Positions 44,261 through 57,783 of a stretch of DNA of 64,000 nucleotides are shown one piece after another. Below the pieces are notes generated by a model that did not search any database, was not told where the DNA came from, and saw only the letters and a list, made by a program, of their open reading frames with translations. Origin of the DNA: Vigna angularis (Eukaryota > Streptophyta > Magnoliopsida > Fabales > Fabaceae); contig NC_068971.1 of the NCBI RefSeq assembly GCF_016808095.1, positions 32,279,631 through 32,343,630 on the forward strand, written 5' to 3'. The position numbers and the translations under genes were made by a program. Position 1 is the stretch's first letter; every line of letters starts with the position of its first letter.

Positions 44261-45374
44261 CTAGTTTTTTTATATAGGAGTTCTTTTCTTTTGAGCAACT
44301 CTTATAGTTTTTTAGTATATATTATGTTACTATAGTTATTAATATGAATAATTGTATTAATATTTTATATGTTTGTTAACTATATTTACTATATTATCAA
44401 ATTTTATAATATTTTATTTTGTAATTTTATACAGTTAAATAAGATGTTACATAACATGTTATAAAAATTTAATGTAATTAAATTAAAAAGTTATATTTTA
44501 AAAATATAAATAAATGTATTAAAATCTTAGATAAAAAATATAAATGAGTTTTAATTTGTCATTTAGGACCTAAAAGTATATTTAATTATTTTAATTATTA
44601 TATGATAAATATGACTCATCTTAAAAACATTTTTCCAAAATAAATAGCTGAAAATGTTAAGATAGATAAAACCGTTGGAAAAATGTAGAGGCGCGTGAAA
44701 GACGTACAACCCTAACGCGATGTGGCATACTTAATATTCAAGCTGGGCTGGCTCACCGACACAAACAGTTGTCAACAATAATGTTACTATGTTTTCACCA
44801 AAATCAAATGTTAATATCACCTTCTACACTTTGTATCAGTGTCCCAGGAAATAACTACATTGGTGATGTGGTGGCGCCCATGGCCACTTTCTTCAAACCC
44901 AATATCAAAATTAAGATGTGTTCTGGGTAGGTATTCCACATGCCATCAGTAACTTACAAAACTTTTTATTTAAAATAATAGATTGAATTAGGTTTTAATT
45001 TTTTTATTAATTTATATATTTTTAATTAAATTTTCATAATTTTTTATTAATTACCTAAAATTTATATTTTTTTAATTGAGTTTCTAATATTTAATTTATT
45101 GAGTGAGTAATTATTATTTTATTCCTCATTTTGTATTTTTATTTTCATGTAAAGTTTTATAATTAATAAAAATATTAAAATAATATAAGTTATTTTTTAT
45201 TTTACATTTAAAATAATATTATTTTATATTAATTATAAAATCACGTATTTTCTTTACATATATAGAAAAGAGATAATATGATAGAACAAAATATACAAAT
45301 TACAGTCACATTACCTAATTAAATAAATAAAAAAACGAAAAAGACTTAATTAAACCATATAAAAGTATTGACAG

Positions 45375-45415
<41 letters not shown>

Positions 45416-46920
45416 CTAAATCTAATAAAACTCAATTAAAGATAAACAAATTAAAACTAATAAAAACTTAATTAAAAATAAATAAATTTATAAACGAGTT
45501 AAATTAAAACTTAATAAAACCAAAACAGTATTAAATTAAGTGAGTTTGTAATTTGGTTTCTGTTATGTCATTAATATTAATTAATGTCATCTACTATTAA
45601 TTGTTTTTATTAATTATTTTGTTAGGTATCAATTTTTTTCACTATAACTTATTGGATTTAATTTAATTATAGATTGGATTATAATTCAAATGTTATTTGA
45701 ATGTTAATACATATGGAAGTTTTCTTATTAATAATATAATAAGTTAAAATGTCTTTATTTCAAGAGTTAGAAATATAATTGTAAGAATGGAGTTTTATAA
45801 AAATCTTTTTACTGGACCATGTTGACATGATATAAAATTTAACATTAAATAATTAAATAAAATAATAATTAGAACGTGAGTGCTTTAAAACTGTTTGTAT
45901 TAAGTAAAAGTTAAAGGAAAAAATATAACTCCGTTAACTCCATTTTGAACTAACTCAAAATTTTCTTCCTTTATCTCATTTTTAAATATTATTTTTTATG
46001 TTGTTCTATTAAATTTTCAAAAATGTATGTGATCTTGTCTGTTTATCAATGCTTTTATGGTCTTTTCTTATGCAAAATATTCACAAAGAAATAGTAAAAG
46101 AAAAATAATAATAAAATAATAAACATATAAGATGGGAAGGAGAGGAAAGATTATTGATATTCTTTCTCAATTCTCTTTCTGCCCTCCACACTGTAATTAT
46201 ACTTCTTTCATTTTGGTCTTTCAAACTCACATCTTCTCTTCATTCATTTTAGAAATGATCGCACCTCTGAATAGTTAGAGTAACAATGAACGTTTTAGAC
46301 CAATTAATTTTTTCCAAATAGAGTTTCTAAAGAAGATAGTTCTGTGGAGCATTTAGCAAAAGTTAAGCTCTAATAAATAGGTATTTTGAGATAAAGAAAG
46401 CTAGAACTCTTCTTTTTGCAAGTTGATATTTTTGTTTTAAGATGATTGGTCTTTCTTAGTGTGTAGAGAATTAGAGACACGTGTCAGCTTCTTAGTGGTC
46501 AGATCTGTGTGTGGTGGATTATCACGTGGCAGCATCTTGTTGATTATGATCTTATGTGGTTGGAGACATGTGTATAGGGAAATTAAGGGTGTAGGAGAAA
46601 AAACTAATTAATTGGCCCATTTCTGAAAAAGGGAATGTATAACTTAAAACCAGGGGCGCATTTAGCACCTTGTAAATTATTTTCGGTCTATTTTGTATCT
46701 TGGACATTTAATTTGACACTTTAAATGAATGAAACCTTAACTTCAGCTGCATCAACAAACATTAGAATATCGAATAATAATTCATGCAATTAAAAATCAC
46801 TTTTTAATCCTCTTTAATTCTCAAACCCGATAAATCTAATCATAAAAAATCTTCAAATCAACCATATAAACACTAGAATTCCATCAAAAATTTGAAATTA
46901 AACCTAAAATGTGAGCATAA
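44261..46920. other. AT-rich intergenic DNA with a possible inverted-repeat element
   Basis: No gene is seen. Around 44985-45110 and 45415-45530 there are similar AT-rich segments in opposite orientation (TTTTTAATTGAGTTT and its complement), enclosing a (TA)n tract at 45377-45413. This could be a small terminal-inverted-repeat transposon, but the low complexity makes it uncertain. The part at 46440-46700 is slightly more complex but unrecognised. Confidence 0.35.
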
Positions 46921-46929
46921 ATATAAACT

Positions 46930-47860
46930 TATCAGTATTCTTCATCACCTGCAATTGGTTTGTTTGACTCAAGAGGATTTTTCTCATGGTCAACTATTTC
47001 ATCAAAGACAACATGCACAAATTATTCAATATTACAGGTTCTTCTATTAACGACTTTATATGCTTTACTTGTAAGAGAATATCCTAAGAATATGGCTTCA
47101 TCAACTTTGGAGTGGAATTTTCCTAGATTCTCTTTGGCTTTCTTCCTTTGAAAATTGCATTAGGAGTAATTTTCAAAATTGATCTAACAAGGATTTTGTT
47201 TAAAACATAGCAAGCAAAACTAACAATATCAACCCAAAAATATTTATGAACATTAGATTCATTTAAAAAAGTTCTAGCAAGTTCTTCTAATGACCTGTTT
47301 TTCCTTTCTACAACTTCACTTTCTTAAGGAATTCTAGGTGTAGAAAAATTATGTGTAATGCCATGCTCTTCACAAAAAGTTTTCAGAAGACTCATTTTGA
47401 AATTCTCCTCCATGATCACTTCTTAAAATTTTAATTTTCAAATCCTTTTCATTTTGAATTTATTTTACAAATTTTTTAAAAGCTTTGAAGGTTTCACTTT
47501 TCAACGTAAGAAAAAAAGTCCATATATACCTTTAATACTCATACACAATTAAAAAAGCATAGTAAAAGAAGGACCAAATAAATCCATGTGCAATAGTTCT
47601 AAGGATTTTGATGTAGAAATAATATTTTTCGAATGAAAAGATGATTTAACTTATTTTCCCTTTCGACATGTCGCACATAGTTTATCTTTCTCAAATTTTA
47701 ATTTTGGCAAGCCGATTACTAAGTCTGTTGAAATCAATTTACTCAAGTATTACATATGAATATGAGTAGCTTTTTTATGCCATAACCATGATTTTTCTTC
47801 CTTAGCAACCAAACATGTTATGCTACTACTAGATGCATTCATCAGAATATCCACTAAGCC
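46930..47860 (-). pseudogene. Ty1-copia (SIRE-like) integrase relic
   Basis: On the minus strand: LSKLISTDLVIGLPKLKFEK and CATCRKGK (GAG-pre-integrase and zinc-binding part), LLHMDLFGPSF, then EEHGITHNFSTPRIP, stop, ESEVVERKNRSLEELARTF, NVHKYFWVDIVSFACYVLNK, then KSKVDEAIFLGYSLTSKAY-like sequence and HVVFDE. About 40 residues between the GRKP and DEAIFLGYS segments are deleted, and several stops are present. Reverse transcriptase and LTRs are not attached. It is inactive. Confidence 0.8.
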
Positions 47861-48149
47861 TCATTGAAATATCCACTTGTATCTAAAACAAGAGAGAAGA
47901 GAGAGAAAAGTAAAGTAACACATCCCTCTAGTGCTTCATTGTATTATTTTCTTACTTGAATAAGATGAGAGAAAGAGAAAAGAGAGAAACACCTATGACT
48001 GTTTAGATTGCTTTATATTGTAATCATATCCTCTCTGTGAGAGTAATAGTCTAAACGACTTGTAAGAAATCTTTGATTGCAATTTTGGAGCAAATCAAAA
48101 CACTTACAACTGAACTCAGTATGAGTTAAGGAAATCTAGATGAGATCGT

Positions 48150-48735
48150 TTAGTACCAGGAGTGGTGCGAATACTCAACTGATCCAAGATAACTAGAGGT
48201 TATTCGTTGATCAAGGATACCATGAGTGGTGAAGAATATTGCACAACCAGGAGTGGGTGAAACTCAAGTAGGCGGTATCGTGGATACAAGTTGCCTAGGA
48301 ATATCAGGAATGGTGCGAATACTCAAGAAAATCTTGGCAGGGTTGTTAAGTACCAAGAGTGGTGCGAATACTCAAAGGAAATATAGGCAAGGTTGCTAAG
48401 TACCAGGAGTGGTGCGAATACTCATCTTGTCAAGGGTAATTAACAACCACTTGTTGATTGAGACCAAGAGCGGTACAAATACTCAACTGATCTAGGGTAA
48501 TTGGAGGTTATTTGCTGATCAGGGATACCAAGAGTGGTGAAAAATACTTCACAACTAGGAGTGAGTGATACTCAACTAAACGATGTATCACAATGATACT
48601 ATAACCGTCTAGGGATACCAGGAATGGTGAATAATACTACGCAATCAGGAGTGAGTTGAACTCAAGTAATCATAAGTATCAATGGTTACTCAATAGAACT
48701 AGGAACACCAGGAGTGGTTTAAAACACTCAACTGT
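48150..48735 (+). repeat. array of a dispersed ACCAGGAGTGGTGCGAATAC motif
   Basis: At least twelve variants occur at about 45-65 bp spacing (starts near 48155, 48214, 48247, 48301, 48351, 48400, 48462, 48527, 48557, 48607, 48643, 48707). Three flavours alternate: ACCAGGAGTGGTGCGAATAC, ACCAAGAGTGGTGAAAAATA and ACCAGGAGTGGGTGAAACTC. No long frame runs through it. It lies beside the copia integrase relic and may be part of its leader. Confidence 0.75.
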
Positions 48736-48799
48736 ACTTCATTGAATATCTAATGGAACCCTCTAAGTTAACTTAGAGGAGAACTGGATGTAGCTTTAA

Positions 48800-50531
48800 C
48801 AAGTGAACCAAAATAAAACATTTTGTGTGTTTTAGCGTATTGATAAACGATGTAGTTTAGTTAAAGCTTTCTCATGTTCTCTCTCTCTTACAATAAGCTT
48901 CACTCCATTTAAGGTTACTACCTTTATACAAACGTTGGACACGTTGAGTTAGTCATGTACGTGATCTCTCCATAATAGTGTTTACTAATTAAGATTTGTT
49001 AACTCACAAAGTGTTAAGTATATCATGATCAATTTCAAAGTTGCGAAAAATTCATAGAAACACTATTCAACTCTCTTTCTAGTGTTTCCTCGCACCTTCA
49101 CTATCAAGATACCACATAGACTTTCTAAATTTTGAAGATTGCTACAAAATAAAGGGAACAAGCTTTTTAGGTCCCCCAACAACTTGTATGGGTCTTGGGG
49201 GTTAATGAATAAGTGTCTAGTATTAGTATAATTCAATGTTAAATTGACACTTATCTTGCTTTGATTATGTGTAAAACTCAGGATAACTACCCCAATTTCA
49301 CTTATTTTGCACAAATAGAAGAATTTAGAGAGTTACACCTATATTTTGAAGAAAAGTAGAGGAATTCAAAGACTTTTCAAGAAATATTTCACATCATGGT
49401 TGCATCGCCATTTTTAGGGCTTGAGCCACAAAAAAACCTAGCAAAGAACGTTTCCTCAAGCCCTGACCTTATGCTCAAGCTATGGAGAATCCTTCATCAA
49501 GAAATAACATCAGGCTCTAACCCAAAACCTCACTACTTAAAGCCATGGAGAAAACCTACCTAGGGAGCAAACCTTATGGCTGCCATGGACCACTATTGGA
49601 GTCATGCTGTCAGAGTTTATAAATAGCAAAATTTTGGACAAACTAGAGAGACTTTGGAGGACTTCATTTCTGGACACTTTTAAGAGCGTTTTTAGAGAGA
49701 GACTATAAAGAGTCTAATCACCCATATCCTTTGTAATTAGTAGAACATCTTTAGAGGATTATGATATGGGTTCTCTTCATTGCTTATACTTCTTTATATC
49801 ATTCATGAAAAAATAAACCCCCCATGTGTTGGAGTGAGATGTTAACATATTTGAACTCTCTTGTATTTCGATAATACCTTCCGTTCATTTGATCTAAAGT
49901 TTGTTAATCGATTTATGCTTAAAGTTGGATGAATTGATCACTCATCTTATCTAACTAGCTTAAGATTGAGTAAGAACTGGTCTTAAGTTGTGCTCCAATC
50001 AATTATCCTTTGGGCTTTTAGATGTTAGGAATAGATCTAGGGTGTATTGCTGGAGATAGAGCTTTGATCTTAATACAGGTGACCCGTTCAAACAATCATT
50101 AAGGAATCATACTCAAGGGTGGCGATCCTAGGCTTTAGGTGCCTAGAATGGACCTAGAGTTACACATAAATGAACTCCCAAGGCTTGATTAGTTTCATAT
50201 TTGAGAGTATATTTGATGCAAGAGAAGGAAAATATTTAGAGTCGAGCTTCAACATGGAACCATTTAAAAGTTAGTCATTTAGTAACTTCAACTATCTTCC
50301 AACTTATTTTACAACATTTTTACCAATACAAACTTGTTTTCTACACATCAATTATTTTACAAAAGATCAAAATAGTTAAAACATTGTATTTTCTGTCAAG
50401 TCCTTGTGGATACAATATAAATATAAAATAATCGAGTCTCACCATTTTAATACACTATGAATTCTAAAACCACTATAAGAAAATTGTGATTTCATTAGAT
50501 ATTATTGCATATAGATTTGGATCCATAAGTG
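48800..50531 (+). mobile_element. probable gypsy-type LTR or leader sequence
   Basis: No coding region is supported. The tail includes TCAAGTCCTTGTGGATAC (about 50397-50414), a sequence often found in the U5 of Athila/Tat-type LTRs, and the middle (49720-50300) is complex, non-AT-rich sequence of LTR character. The limits are not defined. The copia element is inserted at 50537. Confidence 0.4.
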
Positions 50532-50536
50532 AATTA

Positions 50537-51216
50537 TGTTGGGTTATTGGGCTCCCTTCCTATGTGGAGAATAAGCCCAAATAATGTGGACATTTATGTC
50601 TCACTAGGTTAAATAGAGATGAGTCAGATTAGTAGGGCACATTAGATTCATTTGAAGAGAGGGAAAAGCCAAATGAGAGAAAAAAGGAAGAGAGAAAGCT
50701 ATTCCCGCATAACCTTAAACATGCATTGGTGTTTTTGTCTCTGGGAAGTCGTTCACCGTTGGATCGAGTTGAGTTTTGGACAGTAGGTTTCAGACATATA
50801 GTTCTTCATTCTGACCGTTCGGATTGTCAATCAGAGGTCTAGATTGGGAGAAATCGGTCCCGCACCAGAAGCCCTGTTTTGGAGAATTTTCATCTTCTTT
50901 GTTCTCATTTTTAAGCATTTGTGTTTATTTAAATTGGCTTATTAAACACATCATTTGGTGTTATTATTGGAGACTCTTTTGTACCCTATTATTGATCATA
51001 GTGGATTTTTCTTTGGTATGGACGAATCGTGGTTTTTATCCTTGTATTGAAGGATTTTCCACGTTAAAAATTGTTGGTGTCTCTTTGTGCTTTGGATTCT
51101 ATTTTTTTTCTATTTGTTTGGTGCTCCTCACAGATTCTCGCAAGAAGGGGGGTTGAATTTCCGCTGCGTTATTACTCTTTGTCAAGTTGTTATATTTTTT
51201 TGCCCTTTCCCCATCA
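50537..51216 (+). repeat. 5' LTR of the copia element (680 bp)
   Basis: It begins TGTTGGGTTATTGGG and ends CCCCATCA. A TTTATTTAAAT TATA-like box lies near 50924-50934, which would place the transcription start at about 50955-50965. Confidence 0.92.
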
Positions 51217-51324
51217 GAGTGGCATAAGAGCTCTTTGGTTAAGGGACTGTTTAGTTTGCGTGAATGATGGAGGCACATACAAAATTGATTCCTTTGAATG
51301 GAGAAAATTATCACCTATGGAAAG

Positions 51325-53446
51325 TGTTGAGAGGGTCGCACCTCACACAAAAGTTGATTGCAAAATTAATGCAGTATAGACTAGGAAGTGACTCCTAGGT
51401 CGTCTCTCAAGGACCAAATGTGGTTCGAGACTTAGATCAAACATGTAATGGGGGGTTTTGGAAGTGTTTTTGAATGCGGATAAACTTAAATTTAAAATGA
51501 AAATTAAACACAACCGATTTAAAAGCGTTGAAGTGAAATGTAAAAAAAAACAGTAAGACCGAAGGGTAAGAGTAAAACTGAACAGTCTAAGCGCAACAAA
51601 ACTAGAAAATGCAGAATTCATCAGAATTTGAAAATAAAACGCTGGAATAGTAAACGCGCAGAAAATGTAAGAGCAACTTAATTGAAATGCACCAAATGAA
51701 CTTAAACATTAAACACCAAAGTAGAAGCATGAGTAAAAACAAACCCAAATTAAAACAACACTTGAAAACAAAATGAACAGTGAAATGCAACATATAAAAA
51801 TAAAAACAACTAGAAATGCGTCAATCCTTTGTAAATGTCACCGTGTGTGATTTTCCTATTTCTCCAATTAAAACTCAAAGAAACCTCTAAAATGAAATTA
51901 ACAATAAGTAAATAAAAACTAACATGTCCTAAAATTGAAAACATGACTCTTTCTAAAAGAAAACAAAATGAATGCCCCATAATAAAATCACCTGCTCCAA
52001 AAATAAACCACACACAGCTTGAAGGCAATAAATAAATGAGACAATGTATCCAATGCTATAAGTTTGGAACGTATGAGCTCAAAGTGAAATAATAAAAGGC
52101 ACATTGTAATCATTTGGAAGAAGCTTATCACGGAAACAACATGGAAGAAAATTGCATGAACAGTAAAAAGATTAATAAAACTACTTCACCTAGATGCTTT
52201 CTAATACAAATATATAATATAAGAAACAAATTTTTGGTTCATGCGTGAAGAAAAAAAAAGAAAACCAAATATGCACTGCTTCATTCATGGACGCAACTCC
52301 TTCAGCCGTAGCCCTCCATTTCTTCACCGTGCAGCTGCCAAAAATCTTTTCACCGTGCTGCACTACTTCTCAAATTAATACCTACTGGACATCCCCATCC
52401 ATCTTTTTTTTAAAGCAAAATAAATCAATCCTCATAGGTGGCGGCTGCTCCCTGCTCTCCCTTGTGTGAAAGATGAATCTCCAAATTCCACGTGTCCTGC
52501 CCTAATGAACCAGCGCGTTTTTATTCTCCAGCCCGAGACACACTTTTTCTCCCTTGCTCGTGCTGGATGTGGGCCGCGTGTGCTCTCTCCAGGCTGTCCA
52601 TTTCAAACGTAACAGCGTTCAAGCAAAGCCAAAAAAACTGAGAGAGTAGCGGCTGGTCTCCTCTTTTTCCTTCCTGCACCCCCCTCCTTTGGACGCTACC
52701 TGTTGTTGTTGGACGCGCCCCCAAGCTGCTGTGCTGGACCACCAAATGAAGGTCTCATCCCTGCTGGACCGTGGACGTGTTGCTGGATGTGTGTGCTTTT
52801 TAATTTGCTGGGTGCACCCCTTCATTAAATGAAAGTGAAGTTTCTTTTCTCGGTGGCAGCTTCTCTTTTTCTAAGCACACATGTGTTTTCTTCTACTTTT
52901 TTTTTTATTTTTTTAGCCAAACCAAACAGCATATTCCAGCTCAAGTCTCCACGGATCAACACATCTTTTTCTATTTAACACAAAATAAATCAATGCAACC
53001 ATATTAGAACACTCAAACAGTAATCACTGGACTGACATAGGGGAGTAAAACAATTACTGGGAACAGTACAGAACTAATTTGAACAAAGTAAAAACTATAC
53101 GTGAAAATAGACATCTAGACGAAACTATGAAAAAAAAATGCATGGAAAACGGATAAGAATTGAACTCAAACGAGGACACACAAGTTGACACAACATTCAC
53201 GCAGCACTGTGCGAAAATTGAAATGACTGAGATGCATTGGGTTCAATTGCCATTTCTCATTTAACCTTCAAATGTCCCAAATTGTATCTCCAAATTTTTC
53301 TTGTAAAATAATTAGCTCAAATGATTCAAATTAGTTAAAATAAGAATTTCCGATCAAATTTAGCACAATTAGGAAAAATAGGATAATATTGTACATTCAA
53401 GCACAATTCCTTGATTAAATCCGGTACAATAAACTAAGTGAAATCA
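51325..53446 (-). mobile_element. solo-LTR-like insert (gypsy type, minus strand)
   Basis: Read on the minus strand it runs from TGATTTCACTTAGTTTATTG to GACCCTCTCAACA, i.e. TG...CA. Near its end are GACGACCTAGGAGTCACTTC and the preceding TTGAGAGAC motif, which I associate with U5 of long Athila/Tat-type LTRs. It has no coding capacity; 52440-52850 is GC-rich. The bases flanking it (GAAAG left, ATATT right) do not form a target duplication; instead a 370-bp stretch of the host element is repeated on both sides. Confidence 0.65.
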
Positions 53447-53449
53447 ATA

Positions 53450-53819
53450 TTGGTGTTATTATTGGAGACTCTTTTGTACCCTATTATTGATCATAGTGGA
53501 TTTTTCTTTGGTATGGACGAATCGTGGTTTTTATCCTTGTATTGAGGGATTTTCCACGTTAAAAATTGTTGGTGTCTCTTTGTGCTTTGGATTCTATTTT
53601 TTTTCTATTTGTTTGGTGCTCCTCACAGATTCTCGCAAGAAGGGGGGTTGAATTTCCGCTGCGTTATTACTCTTTGTCAAGTTGTTATATTTTTTTGCCC
53701 TTTCCCCATCAGAGTGGCATAAGAGCTCTTTGGTTAAGGGACTGTTTAGTTTGCGTGAATGATGGAGGCACATACAAAATTGATTCCTTTGAATGGAGAA
53801 AATTATCACCTATGGAAAG
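53450..53819 (+). repeat. second copy of the copia R-U5-primer-site-gag-start segment
   Basis: It matches 50955-51324 with a single base difference noticed (GAGGGATT versus GAAGGATT). It starts about where transcription of the 5' LTR is predicted to begin and ends inside the first codons of gag. Confidence 0.95.
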
Positions 53820-56800
53820 GCAAGATGAAGGACTTGCTATTTGTGAAAAATTTGCATCTTCCTGTTTTTTGCTTCCAATAGGCTGGAATCCAAGTCAGAT
53901 GAAGAATGAGATTTTGAACATCAAGTATGTGAGTTTATCAGGCAGTTTGTTGATGATAATGTTTATAATTTTGTTGCTAATGAGACACATGCGAGAAACC
54001 TATGGGATAAGCTTGAGTCCTTGTATGCCTCTAAGTCAGGGACTAATAAATTGTACTTGCTGAAAAATTTTGTGGAGTTGAAGTACAAGGAAGGAACTCC
54101 TGTTTCAAATCACTTGAGTGAATTTCAAGGACGCTATGATCAATTAGCAGGAGTGGGTATAAAATTTGATGATGATCTATTGGGCTTATTCCTATTAAAC
54201 TCTTTACCGAATTCGTGAAAGACATTTCGGGTTTCCATGATAAGTGCTACCCCTAATGGTGATATTTCTTTGCAAATGGAAAAGAATGGTGCTCTTAATG
54301 AGGAGTTGAGAAGGAAGACACAAGGTACTTCATCTCATTCATAAGTGCTTATTACAGAGAATAGGGAGAGAAGCCAGAAGAAAGAACAAAATAGTGGTAG
54401 AGATAAAAGCATGAGCAAGTCCAGGTCTCGATACAAGAATGTGGAGTGTCACTATTGTCACAAAACATGGCATATAAAGAAGAATTGTTTTTTGTTGAAG
54501 AAAGAGAGCAAAGACAAAAAGGGTAAGCAAAGAGAAAAAGATACCGATGATGGTGATCGTGTTACAACAACTACATGTGGTGACCTTATTTGTCTTCGTG
54601 ATTATGACACTATTAATCTTTTATCTGATGAGAGCATGTGGATAATTGATAGTGGTGCTACACTGCATGTTACACCCAGGAAGGAGTTCTTCACATCTTA
54701 TACACCTGGTGATTTTGGAGTATTGAAGATGGGTAATGATGGAGTGTCTAAGGTTATTGGTGTTGGTGATGTTCACTTGGAAACCAACATGGGGATGCAG
54801 TTGTTGCTCAGAGGAGTTAAACATGCTCCAGATGTTCGCTTTAACTTGATTTCTGTGCAGGTACTTGATGATGGTGGATTTGATAACCACTTTGATTCTG
54901 GAAAGTGGAAGCTCACCAAAGGTAACTTGATTGTGGCTAAAGGGGAGAAAAACTATAAGCTTTACTGGATAAAAGCTTTGGTTGCTAAAGATAGTGTGAA
55001 TGCCATGTATATGGAGTCATCTTTGTGGCACAGAAGGCTTGGGCATATGAGTGAAAAATGACTTAACTACTTAGTTAAAAATGATGTTCTCTCAGGATTG
55101 AAGAGTGTAGAGTTGGAGAAATGTTCTCACTGCATGACTGGTAAACAAACTAGAGTATCCTTCAAGAAGCATCTTCCTTCCAGGAAGTCAGAGTTGCTTG
55201 AATTGGTGCATTTTGATGTTTGTGGCCCATTGAAGGTAAAGTCTTTTAGTGGTGCACTTTACTTTGTTACTTTTATTGATGATTGTTCCAGGAAGCTTTG
55301 GGTTTATGCACTACAGAGAAAGGACCAAGTGTTGGAAAAGTTTAAAGAATTTCATGCTTTGGTTGAGAGGTAGTCAGGCAAGAAGCTGAAGCGCATTCGT
55401 ACTAACAATGGTGGTGAATATTGTGGGCCATTTGATGCTTATTGTAGATAGTATGGTATTGCACATGAGAAGACTCCTCCAAAAACTCCTTAGTTGAATG
55501 GTTTAGCAGAGAGGATGAATAGGACATTGATTGAGAGAGTTAGGTGTATGCTTTCTGAAGCAAAATTGCCTAAGCATTTTTGGGGTGAGGCATTGTTTAC
55601 AACAATGCATGTTATTAATCTAAGTCCTGCAGTTGCTTTGAACTCTGAGGTGCCAGACAAGATTTGGTTTGGCAAGAATGTTACTTATGATCATTTGCGT
55701 GTCTTCGGTTGTAAAGCATTTGTTCATGTTCCAAAGGATGAAAGATCCAAGTTGGATGTGAAGACAAGGCAATGCATCTTCATTGGCTTTGGTCAGGATG
55801 AATTTGGCTACAAGTTGTATGACCCGTTGAAAAGAAAGTTGTTAGAAATCGTGATGCGCAATTCATGGAAGATCAAACCATTGAAGATATTGATAAGGTG
55901 GAGAAGTCTACACCTAAAGAAGATGATAATGTGGCTGATTTTGATCCAATTCGGTTGTCTATTAATGATTTGGATATTGATGTTCATGATGATGAACAAC
56001 ATGGTGATATTGATAATCAGCAGATTGGAGATGACTTGGATGTTCCTATTGATAATGTTGATGAAGAGGAAAATGATGTGTCACTAGATGAGAGTCTTGG
56101 TGATATACCTGAGTTACCAGAAGCTCAACCCAGAAGATCTGATAGGCCAAAACAACATTCTAAGAAGTACTCTACCAATGAGTATGTGATGTTGACTGAT
56201 GAGGGAGAACCTGAATGTTATGAGGAGACCATTGAAAGTGAAGAAAAGCAAAAATGGTTGGATGCAATGCAGGATGAGATGAAATCTCTGCATGATAATC
56301 ACACTTAAGACTTGGTGAAGTTGCCTAAGGGTAAGAGAGCCTTAGAGAACAAGTGGATTTTCAAGGTGAAGCAAGAGAGCAATTCTACATCTACCAGATA
56401 TAAAGCTAGATTAGTGGTGAAAGGCTTCAGACAAAGAAAAGGTGTTGACTTCAATGAGATTTTCTCACATGTGGTGAGGATGACATCTATCAGAACTGTG
56501 TTAAGTTTAGCTGCTACTCTAGATTTGAAGGTTGAGCAGATGGATGTGAAGACATCTTTCCTTCATGGTGATTTGGAGGAAGAGATTTACATGAAGCAAC
56601 CAGATGGTTTTCTTGTTGAAGGCAAGGAAGACTATGTGTGTAGGCTACGAAAAAGTTTATATGGTTTGAAGCAGGCTCCGAGATAGTGGTATAAGAAGTT
56701 TGAGTCAGTTATGTATAAGCAAGGCTACAAGAAGGCTACTTCTGACCATTGTGTTTTTGTCAGGAAATTTTCTGAGAATGATTTCATTATACTGTTGTTA

Positions 56801-57767
56801 TATGTTGATGACATGCTTATTGTTGTGAAAGATGTATCCAAAATTGACAGGTTGAAGAAGCAATTGGTGAGTCATTTGCATGAAAGACATGGGAGCTGCT
56901 AAGAAGATTCTTGGTATAAGTATCACTCGTGATAGAAAATAGAAGAAACTTTGACTATCACAAGAGTACTACATTCAGAAGGTGTTGCAAAGATTCCAAA
57001 TGGAAAATGCTAAAGTTGTAAGTACTCCTCTTGCTACTCATTTTAAGTTGAGTGTTAAACAAAGTCCTTCAAATGAAGCTGAGAAGATGGATATGAGCAA
57101 AGTTCCTTATGCTTCTGCGGTGGGTAGTTTGATGTATGCAATGGTATGTACAAGGCCTGATATTGCACACGTTGTTGGTACAGTTAGCAGATTTTTGTCA
57201 AATCTAGGTAGAGAACATTGGAATGCTGTGAAATGGATTTTGAGGTATCATGGTACTAGTGGTTTGAGACTTTGTTTTGGAAGTGATAAGCCTACTTTGG
57301 TGGGTTACTCAGATTCAGATATGGCTGGAGACATTGATTCCAGAAAGTCTACTTCAGGCTATTTGATTCATTTTGTAGGGGAAGCCTTGGCTTGGCAATC
57401 AAAGTTGCAAAAGTGTGTAGCGTTGTCTACTACGGAGACAAAATTCATTGTACTTACTGAAGCATGTAAGGAGTTGTTATGGGTGAAGAAATTCTTGCGG
57501 GAGCTTGGTTTTGTGCAAGGGAAATACTTGTTGTATTGTGATAGTCAAAGTACTATTCATCTTGGTAAGAATCCAACTTTTCAAACTAAATCCAAACATG
57601 TTGATGTGAGGTATCATTGGATACGTGATGTTTTGGATGCTAAGTTGTTGGAATTAGCGAAGGTTCATACAGATGATAATGGTGTTGATATGATGACCAA
57701 GGCATTTCCAAGAGGAAAGTTTAAAGTTTGTTGTGAGATCGTCGGTTTGGCGGATATGTCCACATAG
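53759..57767 (+). pseudogene. copia gag-pol polyprotein, interrupted
   Basis: The start [20 protein letters not shown] is at 53759. The gag core runs to about 54340. A zinc knuckle (CHYCHKTWHIKKNC) lies near 54447-54490. The protease motif WIIDSGATLHVT is at about 54640, the integrase HHCC region (HRRLGHM...CSHCMTGK) at 55028-55145, and the integrase core (FDVCGP; RTNNGGEY, where D of SDNGGEY is replaced by N) at 55210-55700. Reverse transcriptase spans 56312-56890 with MDVKTSFLHGDLEEEIYMKQ, SLYGLKQAPR and YVDDML. RNase H (SDSDMAGDIDSRKSTSGY...) ends at 57767. In-frame stops occur near 53880, 54218, 54342, 55061, 55373, 55450, 55492, 56308 and 56684, and there is a frameshift near 55865, so no polyprotein can be made. 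Confidence 0.92.
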
Positions 57768-57783
57768 TTGTGAGGGGGAGATT

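Noticed and set aside
48150..48735. CRISPR-like or coding interpretation of the ACCAGGAGTGG array
   Set aside because: Linkers are related to each other and of unequal length, and no reading frame stays open through the array.
51325..53446. Insert as an autonomous transposon with its own target duplication
   Set aside because: The flanking pentamers differ (GAAAG and ATATT) and no coding region is present; the solo-LTR-like reading with a long duplication fits better.
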